NCBI RefSeq assembly: GCF_013340285.1
Contig: NZ_BLVO01000004.1
Coordinates: 186,001 to 250,000, forward strand
Length of the DNA stretch: 64,000 nucleotides
Origin: Desulfovibrio subterraneus
Lineage (GTDB): Bacteria; Desulfobacterota; Desulfovibrionia; Desulfovibrionales; Desulfovibrionaceae
Reading direction: 5' to 3'
Of the stretch, positions 58,084 to 64,000 are shown one piece after another. Within the stretch, counting starts at the first letter, position 1. The number at the start of each line of letters is the position of its first letter. A model generated the notes under the pieces. The model was not told the origin of the DNA. It ran no database searches and saw only the letters and a list, made by a program, of their open reading frames with translations. A program made the translations under genes and the position numbers.

Positions 58084-58740
58084 ATGAAAATTATCGATCT
58101 CGGATTGATCCGATATGCGGAAGCCGACGCCATTCAGCGCAAACGGCTGGAAGAGGTTGCGGCCGGAGCGGAACCCACGCTGTATCTGCTGGAACACCCG
58201 CCGGTCATCACCTTCGGGCGTAACGGCGGCCGCGAAAACCTGCACGCGAGTGATGAATTTCTCGCCTCGCAGGGTATTGATCTGGTGCAGTCGTCGCGCG
58301 GCGGCAACATAACCTGCCATTTTCCCGGCCAGCTGGTGGCCTATCCCGTCTTCAGGGTGGCCAAGCGGCCCGGCGGCATGCGTGGTCTGTTCCACGACCT
58401 TGAAGAGGCTGTCATACGCACCGCAGGCGCCTTCGGGTTGCAGGCAGGCAGACAGGAAGGCCGCCCCGGCGTGTGGGTGGAAAACCGGAAGATTTGCTCC
58501 ATCGGCATTGCCATGCGTAAGTGGACCAGCTACCACGGCCTTGCGCTCAACGTGCAGCGCGATGTGAATCTGTTCCGCATGATCACGCTCTGCGGACTAA
58601 CTGACGCGGAACCCTCGTCTCTGGCGCAGGAACTGAACCGCGATGATCTAAGCATGCAGGAAGTAAAGGATGAGCTCGTCAGACAATTCGGAAACATATT
58701 TGCGGATACCACCCTGGCTCAGGGTCAAGATTCCCTGTAA
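58084..58740 (+). CDS. lipB: Octanoyltransferase LipB
   Basis: A 218-residue enzyme transferring octanoate from acyl carrier protein to lipoyl domains. Seen: [17 protein letters not shown], the [19 protein letters not shown] signature and catalytic Lys/Cys region [13 protein letters not shown]. Its last 71 bases overlap lipA, so the two are co-translated. Confidence 0.95.
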   Translation: MKIIDLGLIRYAEADAIQRKRLEEVAAGAEPTLYLLEHPPVITFGRNGGRENLHASDEFLASQGIDLVQSSRGGNITCHFPGQLVAYPVFRVAKRPGGMRGLFHDLEEAVIRTAGAFGLQAGRQEGRPGVWVENRKICSIGIAMRKWTSYHGLALNVQRDVNLFRMITLCGLTDAEPSSLAQELNRDDLSMQEVKDELVRQFGNIFADTTLAQGQDSL

Positions 58741-59536
58741 CCACAACTACACCGCTACGGGCGACCTGATCGGCGACCTGAACCTGAACACGGTCTGCCA
58801 GAGCGCCAAGTGCCCCAACAAGTTCGAGTGCTTCTCGTCCGGCACGGCCACCTTTCTGATCATGGGCAGCACCTGCACGCGCAACTGCGCCTTCTGCAAT
58901 ATCGGCAACGATCCCGTGCCGCCCCTTGATCCCACGGAACCTGCCCGCGTAGCCGAAGGCGCCCGCAGGCTCGGGCTCAAGCACGTGGTTATCACATCCG
59001 TCACCCGCGACGACCTGCTGGATGGCGGCGGTGCGCATTTTGCGGCCACAATACGTGCCGTACGCGGCGTATTGCCGGAATGCAGCATAGAGGTTCTCAT
59101 CCCCGATTTTCAGGGCTCACTGCCTGCGCTCAACATGGTGATGCAGGCCGCGCCGGATATCATAAACCACAACGTGGAAACGCCTCCGGTCCACTATCCC
59201 CGCATCCGTCCGCAGGCAGACTATGCCCAGAGCCTGCAGCTGCTTGAACGGGTGAAGCAGGCGGGGCACCGTTCCAAATCCGGCCTGATGGTGGGACTTG
59301 GCGAAACGGACGAGGAAGTACGCGGTGTCATTGACGACCTTGCAGCCATACACTGCGATATTGTTACCATCGGCCAGTACATGCGTCCCTCGCGCAAGCA
59401 CCCCGCCGTGGAAAGATACGTGCACCCCGATGTCTTTGAAGAATATGCCGCCTACGGCAGGGAAAAAGGCATACGCCACATGTTCTGCGCCCCGCTGGTA
59501 CGCTCATCCTATAACGCGGCCATGTTCACCGAATAA
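58670..59536 (+). CDS. lipA: Lipoyl synthase
   Basis: A 288-residue radical SAM enzyme inserting two sulfurs into octanoyl groups. Radical SAM motif CTRNCAFC, auxiliary cluster motif [12 protein letters not shown] near the N terminus, and the C-terminal RSSYNA segment. The start at 58670 lies inside lipB, with AGGAAGTAAAGG upstream. Followed by a terminator. Confidence 0.97.
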   Translation: MSSSDNSETYLRIPPWLRVKIPCNHNYTATGDLIGDLNLNTVCQSAKCPNKFECFSSGTATFLIMGSTCTRNCAFCNIGNDPVPPLDPTEPARVAEGARRLGLKHVVITSVTRDDLLDGGGAHFAATIRAVRGVLPECSIEVLIPDFQGSLPALNMVMQAAPDIINHNVETPPVHYPRIRPQADYAQSLQLLERVKQAGHRSKSGLMVGLGETDEEVRGVIDDLAAIHCDIVTIGQYMRPSRKHPAVERYVHPDVFEEYAAYGREKGIRHMFCAPLVRSSYNAAMFTE

Positions 59537-59565
59537 CGACCTTGCAGTGCCGTAAAAATATCAGA

Positions 59566-59597
59566 ACCGGCCGGAATAACCTCCGGCCGGTCTTTTT
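59566..59597 (+). terminator. Intrinsic terminator of lipB-lipA
   Basis: ACCGGCCGGA (59566-59575) pairs exactly with TCCGGCCGGT (59582-59591) and is followed by CTTTTTT. Confidence 0.94.
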
Positions 59598-59654
59598 TAT
59601 GGCGAACCCGGAAATAAACGACATCACCCTTGCCACAGCAGTGAATATATACTA

Positions 59655-59769
59655 ACGTAATTGTACGGCCTTATCCCACAGTCTGGTCCCTCTTTCGTGA
59701 GCCGGTTACTCTCGGTCCTCCTGCAAAAGCCTCCTGTTCCCCTCGGGAGGCTTTTGCACGCAGTTTTTA
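59655..59769 (+). ncRNA. Candidate small RNA 1
   Basis: An isolated 115-base stretch ending in an exceptional 13-bp hairpin, TGCAAAAGCCTCC (59722-59734) with GGAGGCTTTTGCA (59746-59758), then ACGCAGTTTTT. It is far from any stop codon and follows an AT-rich TATATACT (59646-59653). The 5' end is a guess and the -35 is poor. Confidence 0.35.
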
Positions 59770-59810
59770 AAAATGGGGGAAAACCCTACTATTCATGGAC
59801 CGCCCCCTGC

Positions 59811-59816
59811 TATATT
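59811..59816 (+). promoter_or_regulatory. Candidate -10 (TATATT) of small RNA 2
   Basis: TATATT lies 12 bases upstream of the proposed RNA start. Where a -35 would be, no TTGACA is seen; instead GGGGGAAAACCCTACT (59776-59791) lies further upstream, so activation by a regulator is likely. Confidence 0.35.
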
Positions 59817-59822
59817 CTTACT

Positions 59823-59909
59823 GCATATGCGCACCCGCTTTTACGTGATTTCGCGGGTTGCGGAAGGTACAGACAGCCCGGTTATGACGGATCCGGGCTG
59901 TTTGTGTTT
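59823..59909 (+). ncRNA. Candidate small RNA 2
   Basis: About 87 bases with a first hairpin (59830-59862; 9 bp with one bulge) and a second (ACAGCCCGG 59873-59881 with CCGGGCTGT 59893-59901) followed by TTGTGTTTT, a proper intrinsic terminator. It has no open frame. TATATT is at the right distance upstream. It matches no RNA family I know. Confidence 0.42.
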
Positions 59910-60140
59910 TGATAACACATACTTCTGCAACTGCACTCCACGCCAGTAACAGTCTGAATCCCCTCTGCACCATTCCTCATACAGTCCTTACATAGTCATA
60001 CGAAAACAACACTGCATTCAAGTGAAGTGACACGGCAATTAATACGCGTGCCACAAACGCGCCGTTTCTTTCCCCACCTTGACCGTCCCCCTGCCCGCAC
60101 ACTACCATATGCCAGCCAGACATCAGCAGGAGACAATACC

Positions 60141-61475
60141 ATGACAGCCCAAAGACGCGACACTCTGCGGTCCATTCTCGACGCCGCACTGCATGCCGTA
60201 GCCCCGGACAAAGCCATCCACCGGCATGTAACCGTTGCCGGTTCCGCCATGACCATCGCAGGTCAGCCATACGACCTTGATTCTTTTGACCGCATCTTCA
60301 TCATCGGAGCAGGCAAGGGTGCCGCCCCCATGGCCGCCACGCTGGAAACAATGCTCGGCAACAGAATTACCGAAGGCATAATTTGTGTGAAATACGGCCA
60401 CACAGTCCCCACCCGCATTGTTGACGTGCGCGAAGGAGCACATCCGGTACCCGATGCAAACGGCGAGCAGGCCGCCCGCGACATTCTTGCCATTGCGGAA
60501 AAGGCGACGGAACGGGACCTTGTCTTATGCGTCATCACCGGCGGCGCAAGTGCACTCACTCCGGCACTGGTTGAAGGCATACGCCTTGAAGACGGCAAAA
60601 AGGCCACGTCCCTGCTGCTGGAGTGCGGGGCCACCATTCACGAAATAAACGCCATACGGAAACACCTTTCCATCTTCGGCAGCGGCAACCTCGCACGCGC
60701 GGCCCATCCGGCCCGCCTTGCAGCGCTTATTATTTCCGATGTGGTGGGGGACAATCTGGATGTCATCGCATCCGGCCCCACCTCGCCGGATTCCTCAACC
60801 TTTGCGCAGTGCATGGAAATCGTGGAGCGCTACGGCATCCGGGACAGGCTGCCCGCCAATATCCTCGCCAGGCTCGAAGCTGGAGCACGGGGCGAGATTG
60901 CCGAAACACCCAAACAGGGTGATCCGGTTTTCTCCACAGTGCAGAACGTGCTGGTGGCAACCAACCTGCAGGCTCTGGAGGCCGCAGCCGCTGCTGCACT
61001 GCAGGCCGGATACACGCCGCGCATTCTCACCTCCACCATGACCGGCGAAGCGCGCGATAAGGCAAGGGAACTAGTAGATACCGCCATGAACCTGTGTCTG
61101 GACGGCAAAGAAGTGGCAGGCCCCGTATGCCTGCTTGCCGGAGGCGAAACCACGGTTACCATCACGGGCAGCGGTCTGGGCGGCCGCAATCAGGAAATGG
61201 CTCTGGCCGCCTCTCTCTATCTGCAGGACTGCGAGCACATCACCATGCTCTGCGCCGGTACCGACGGCTCAGACGGCCCCACTGACGCTGCCGGCGGGTT
61301 TGCCTGCTCCCGCACGCTGGAACGCGCCGCCTGCTGCTCGCTTGATGCGCAGGCGTACCTTGCAGACAACAACGCCTACCACTTTCTGGACAAGACCGAC
61401 AATCTGCTCAAAACCGGCCCCACACTGACCAACGTGATGGATCTGGCGCTCGTGCTTGTGGATTGTCCCAGATAG
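60141..61475 (+). CDS. Glycerate 2-kinase (MOFRL/TtuD family)
   Basis: A 444-residue protein of the glycerate-kinase family: DUF4147 N-terminal domain (RIFIIGAGKGAAPMA, KYGHTVP, EGAHPVPDANGEQAA, CVITGGASAL) and C-terminal MOFRL domain (CLLAGGETTVTITGSGLGGRNQEMAL; DGPTDAAGGFA). It phosphorylates D-glycerate at C2; members are also annotated as hydroxypyruvate reductase. AGGAGAC precedes the ATG at 60141. Confidence 0.94.
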   Translation: MTAQRRDTLRSILDAALHAVAPDKAIHRHVTVAGSAMTIAGQPYDLDSFDRIFIIGAGKGAAPMAATLETMLGNRITEGIICVKYGHTVPTRIVDVREGAHPVPDANGEQAARDILAIAEKATERDLVLCVITGGASALTPALVEGIRLEDGKKATSLLLECGATIHEINAIRKHLSIFGSGNLARAAHPARLAALIISDVVGDNLDVIASGPTSPDSSTFAQCMEIVERYGIRDRLPANILARLEAGARGEIAETPKQGDPVFSTVQNVLVATNLQALEAAAAAALQAGYTPRILTSTMTGEARDKARELVDTAMNLCLDGKEVAGPVCLLAGGETTVTITGSGLGGRNQEMALAASLYLQDCEHITMLCAGTDGSDGPTDAAGGFACSRTLERAACCSLDAQAYLADNNAYHFLDKTDNLLKTGPTLTNVMDLALVLVDCPR

Positions 61476-61489
61476 ACTCAGGAAAGATC

Positions 61490-61771
61490 ATGCACCGTAC
61501 ACTGAAAGATCTTCGCTCGGTAGGCCCGGCCACAATACGCGACCTTGCCATACTGGGCGTTTGTTCCGTTGAAGACCTGTCCCGAAAGGATGCACAGAGG
61601 CTCTACGATGACCTGTGCGCGATCACAGGGCAGAAACATGACATATGTATGCTGGACGTATTTACATGCGCCATAGCGCAGGCGCGTGATCCGAATCTGC
61701 CGGACGAACAGAAGGACTGGTTCTGGTGGTCCGCAATACGCAAGGGCCAACCTGCACCACACTGCCGCTGA
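61490..61771 (+). CDS. Cdd1-like helix-hairpin-helix protein
   Basis: A 93-residue protein of the 'pathogenicity locus' Cdd1 family: KDLRSVGPATIRDLAILGV forms a helix-hairpin-helix, then DLCAITGQKHDICMLDVFTCAI and a conserved WFWWSAIRK end. Starts 15 bases after glycerate kinase with AGGAAAG upstream, so it is probably co-transcribed. Function unknown; the HhH suggests nucleic-acid contact. Confidence 0.83.
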   Translation: MHRTLKDLRSVGPATIRDLAILGVCSVEDLSRKDAQRLYDDLCAITGQKHDICMLDVFTCAIAQARDPNLPDEQKDWFWWSAIRKGQPAPHCR

Positions 61772-61832
61772 GCACGGAGCAACCGGCACGGCTGATGCTT
61801 CCACGGTGCACGGCAGAAAGAACTCCACAATA

Positions 61833-61867
61833 AAAAGCCCCCGCATGCCATGCATGCGGGGGCTTTT
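61833..61867. terminator. Bidirectional terminator between the Cdd1-like gene and hup
   Basis: AAAAGCCCCCGCATGC pairs exactly with GCATGCGGGGGCTTTT around a 3-base loop, giving T-runs both ways. Confidence 0.94.
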
Positions 61868-61888
61868 ATCAGCAACAGCAAAAGCGGA

Positions 61889-62164
61889 TTACTTTACGGC
61901 ATCCTTCAGCATCTTGCCGGGGGTGAACTTCACAATCTTGGTGGCGGGAATTACGATTTCTTCGCCGGAACGGGGGTTGCGGCCCTTGCGAGCAGCGCGC
62001 TCAGCAACCTTGAAGCTGCCGAAGCCGGTGAATACAACGGAATCGCCACCCTTAAGGGCTTCTACGATGGTAGCGATGGTTGCATCAAGAGCAGCTTCTG
62101 CCTGAGTCTTGGATGCGAGGTTCGCCTTGGAAAAAATCTTTTCTACAAATTCTGCTTTGGTCAT
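61889..62164 (-). CDS. hup: DNA-binding protein HU
   Basis: A 91-residue nucleoid protein: MTKAEFVEKIFSKANLASKTQAEAALDATIATIVEALK helices, GFGSFKVAERAARKGRNPRSGEEIVIPATKIVKFTPGK arm. Single gene with its own promoter region; on the minus strand TTGACA at 62266-62271 could be a -35. Confidence 0.96.
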   Translation of the reverse strand: MTKAEFVEKIFSKANLASKTQAEAALDATIATIVEALKGGDSVVFTGFGSFKVAERAARKGRNPRSGEEIVIPATKIVKFTPGKMLKDAVK

Positions 62165-62544
62165 TCACTTATCTCCGTGACACTGACGTAGTTTATACGA
62201 GACACAGGCCTGAGCCCGCATGTCTCAATGAGTACGGCAGGACAAATGGCAAAGCTTGGTGGGTTTGTCAACCTCCACCCTGTCAAATATTGGCGACTGG
62301 CGTGGGTTCCCAGCCCGATCAGGGGTCCGCGCACAAGCCCGTCGTCTTAAAACACTGCTTCAACAAGCTGTAATTACATAGCTTTCACAGACGATTTTCC
62401 GCAACACCGTGCGTCTATTGAAAATTAGAAAAAATGCCCCCCGGCGCCCGCAAAACACCGAGTGCCAACGCATGCATGGACAATCATTCCCTGTCGTGTA
62501 TAGAATATGCCCGAAGATTCCGAAGCAATACGGAGCAGCCCAGC
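62165..62544. other. Divergent intergenic region between hup and the GyrI-like gene
   Basis: About 380 bases with the hup promoter region and the leader of the GyrI-like gene; two TGTCAA copies (62266, 62283). No gene seen. Confidence 0.5.
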
Positions 62545-63015
62545 ATGAATGTGAAGATCGAACGTCTGCCCTTACTACGCGTTGCTACCGTCCGCGCCTA
62601 CGGCCCTTATGAAAAATCTGGGCCGGAGGCATGGCAGATGCTGACGCCCTGGATTGCCAGACACAACATACTCACGGCAAAAACCATGTTTCTCGGTTTC
62701 TGCCATGACGATCCTAACATAACGGCCTCCGGCAGGATTCGGTATGATGCGGCAGTGACCCTGCCGGAAGGATTCATCCCTGATGACTTCGTCCATACCG
62801 TTGAGGTTCCGAGCCTGGAATACGCTGTTACGGTCCATAAAGGACCGTATGCAACGCTTTCCCACGTCTGGGCCTCGCTATTCTGGGACTGGCTGCCGGG
62901 CAGCAGCCGCCGCCCTGCGGATGCCCCGCTCATGGAACAATACCTGAGCGACCCGTACCTTGATTCGGAAGAAGACCTTGTAACCAGACTGTATCTCCCG
63001 TTAACAACAATCTGA
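62545..63015 (+). CDS. GyrI-like (AraC effector-binding) small-molecule-binding protein
   Basis: A 156-residue stand-alone GyrI/SBP domain: MNVKIERLPLLRVATVRAYGPYEKSGPEAWQML, FLGFCHDDPNIT, IRYDAAVTLPEGF, VPSLEYAVTVHKGPYATLSHVWASLF, usual C-terminal PLMEQYLSDP. In AraC-type activators the domain binds a drug-like effector; here there is no DNA-binding part. The ATG at 62545 follows GGAG; longer upstream readings are not supported. Confidence 0.88.
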   Translation: MNVKIERLPLLRVATVRAYGPYEKSGPEAWQMLTPWIARHNILTAKTMFLGFCHDDPNITASGRIRYDAAVTLPEGFIPDDFVHTVEVPSLEYAVTVHKGPYATLSHVWASLFWDWLPGSSRRPADAPLMEQYLSDPYLDSEEDLVTRLYLPLTTI

Positions 63016-63043
63016 CCATTCCGACATATCTTTCGGAGGAACT

Positions 63044-63616
63044 ATGAAGACCGGTTACCGCCTTGCAACGCTTTCCCTGTGCTTCCTGCTGCTTACCCTT
63101 GCCGCCTGTGCACCCAACAACTATGTGCGTCTGCAGTATACATCCGAACTGAGCCCGGCCCACATCCAGCCCAACGCTCCCAGCGTTACCGTTGTGGAAT
63201 TTGCCGACGAACGCTCCAAGAAGGATATCGGCGTGCGCAATGACCAGACTCCCTTCATCCCCGTATCCAGCGTTTCCGCATGGATGAGCGATGCCCTCAG
63301 GGAAGAACTGAGCCGCAAGGGACTCAACACCCACTATGTGAAGAGTGCTGATGAAGTGACTCCCGGCGAGCATGTTGTCACCGGCACCGTGAAAAAGGTG
63401 TGGCTCAAGCAGAACACCATGACGGCATACAGCGTCTCCATTGAAGCTGCCATCGCCGTAGACGGCGGCCTGCCCGTTACCTACCGCTCCGAGCAGGAAC
63501 GTCAGGACGTGCCCACTGACGGCGTGACGGAAGAACACCTCAGCGAAACCCTGCGCACCATGCTTAACGGTGCCGTGGAAGACATTCTTTCAAAGATCTA
63601 TAACACGGCGAACTGA
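63044..63616 (+). CDS. YajG-like lipoprotein
   Basis: A 190-residue outer-membrane-directed lipoprotein: signal peptide with lipobox LAAC (C22), then a beta-sandwich-like domain in the YajG/LPS-assembly lipoprotein style (VTVVEFADERSKKDIGVRND; GEHVVTGTVKKVWLKQNTMTAYSVSIEAAIAV). TCGGAGGAAC precedes the ATG. Its stop overlaps the start of the next gene by one base (TGATG). Confidence 0.85.
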   Translation: MKTGYRLATLSLCFLLLTLAACAPNNYVRLQYTSELSPAHIQPNAPSVTVVEFADERSKKDIGVRNDQTPFIPVSSVSAWMSDALREELSRKGLNTHYVKSADEVTPGEHVVTGTVKKVWLKQNTMTAYSVSIEAAIAVDGGLPVTYRSEQERQDVPTDGVTEEHLSETLRTMLNGAVEDILSKIYNTAN

Positions 63617-64000
63617 TGCGCCGGACCCTTGTCATTCTCTGGTGCCTCTGGGGACTCTTCCCGGGGGCACCGTGCAAGGCTCAGTCACCTCCGGCTCCTT
63701 CCTTCAACCATTCGGTAGCTGTGGCCTTTGGCGGTGAACTGGGCCTGTCTGCAGCCCTGAGGGTATCGGAAGCCATGGCCCGCATCGGGGTCATGCAAAA
63801 AGCCTCTCTCTGGCTGGAAAGGGACAAGAATGTCCAGCTGGCCAAACTCGCCTACGGACAGACCGATGCCGAAGTCCTGCGCGATGCCCAGCCGCTGGCA
63901 TGGATGATATACCGCCCCGTCATCACCGAGCAGGAAAAGATAGGCAGAGCACCGGACCTCGGTGTCCGCTCTACAGCCACAATCGTCCATCCTGCCCGTT
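63616..64000 (+). CDS. Secreted protein of unknown function, 3' end beyond window
   Basis: Found by direct translation; 128 codons to the right edge, no stop. Signal peptide MRRTLVILWCLWGLFPGAPCKAQ, then SFNHSVAVAFGGELGLSAALRV and an alpha/beta-like stretch with WLERDKNVQLAKLAYG. I do not recognise it. It shares one base with the preceding lipoprotein stop, so the pair is an operon and may act together at the cell envelope. Confidence 0.75.
   Translation, partial: MRRTLVILWCLWGLFPGAPCKAQSPPAPSFNHSVAVAFGGELGLSAALRVSEAMARIGVMQKASLWLERDKNVQLAKLAYGQTDAEVLRDAQPLAWMIYRPVITEQEKIGRAPDLGVRSTATIVHPAR

Larger units (their letters stand above)
59537..60140. other. Intergenic region with candidate small RNAs
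   Basis: About 600 bases without a credible protein gene: the lipA terminator, then two promoter-like/hairpin/terminator blocks (59655-59769 and 59823-59909) and the glycerate kinase leader. Confidence 0.65.

Noticed and set aside
1-64000. CRISPR array, insertion sequence, prophage, integron or tRNA genes
   Set aside because: No regularly spaced long repeats, transposase or integrase genes, target-site duplications or tRNA folds were recognised; the excisionase-like protein at 30388 stands without phage genes.

Overview
The window looks like chromosomal DNA of a sulfate-reducing deltaproteobacterium of the Desulfovibrio group (Desulfovibrionaceae). Evidence: moderately high GC; F0 genes of ATP synthase (atpZ-atpI-atpB-atpE) directly followed by rex and separated from the F1 genes, an order known from Desulfovibrio vulgaris; a multihaem c-type cytochrome; an FeoB-associated Cys-rich membrane protein with two FeoA-like proteins; many response-regulator/HPt/PAS proteins. 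This assignment is inference from gene content. No rRNA, tRNA, CRISPR array, prophage or insertion sequence was found.

Layout. 1-4.3 kb: gltX (cut by the left edge), a NifU-like protein, a DUF2156 protein and a MATE exporter, all on the minus strand. 4.5-9.9 kb: a small putative ribbon-helix-helix protein, a gene-poor stretch, lysA with a TrmB-type regulator, a divergent M20 amidohydrolase and an FKBP isomerase. 10-13.3 kb: Fur-controlled ferrous-iron uptake (feoA2, Cys-rich protein, feoA, feoB). 13.3-18.4 kb: livHMGF plus a phenylacetate-CoA ligase, with no binding protein. 18.8-33.5 kb: signalling region with a receiver-TPR protein, a NarL-type regulator, HPt proteins, fur, an M16C protease, a GGDEF protein, a receiver-PAS-PAS protein and a histidine kinase with a Cys-rich PAS domain. 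33.6-37.5 kb: rplU-rpmA, obgE-proB-thiD. 37.9-43.8 kb: rfbA, a 47-residue membrane protein, an RNA m5U methyltransferase, a tetrahaem cytochrome, a pseudo-receiver/TPR/PilZ protein and a flavin-type oxidase. 43.9-51.9 kb: atp F0 genes, rex, a SAM hydrolase, cobS, fliJ, motE-like, truA, fliM. 52.2-59.5 kb: a three-gene ABC importer, a ferredoxin/ASKHA reactivase, an Rsm22-like methyltransferase, lipB-lipA. 59.5-64 kb: two candidate small RNAs, glycerate 2-kinase, a Cdd1-like protein, HU, a GyrI-like protein, and a YajG-like lipoprotein with a secreted protein cut by the right edge.

Most striking non-coding signal: three copies of a roughly 105-bp element (about 18.7, 50.1 and 55.0 kb). Each has an 8-5-8 hairpin whose stem changes by compensatory substitutions, and each lies between a stop codon and an intrinsic terminator. 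Others are nine tandem 12-bp ATG-containing units at the start of livG, a pentanucleotide repeat touching the ribosome binding site of the SAM hydrolase, Rex-like boxes before atpZ and rex, and an operator-like palindrome beside the TrmB start. Two edge-truncated genes (gltX, the last secreted protein) and the 47-residue membrane protein were found by direct translation.
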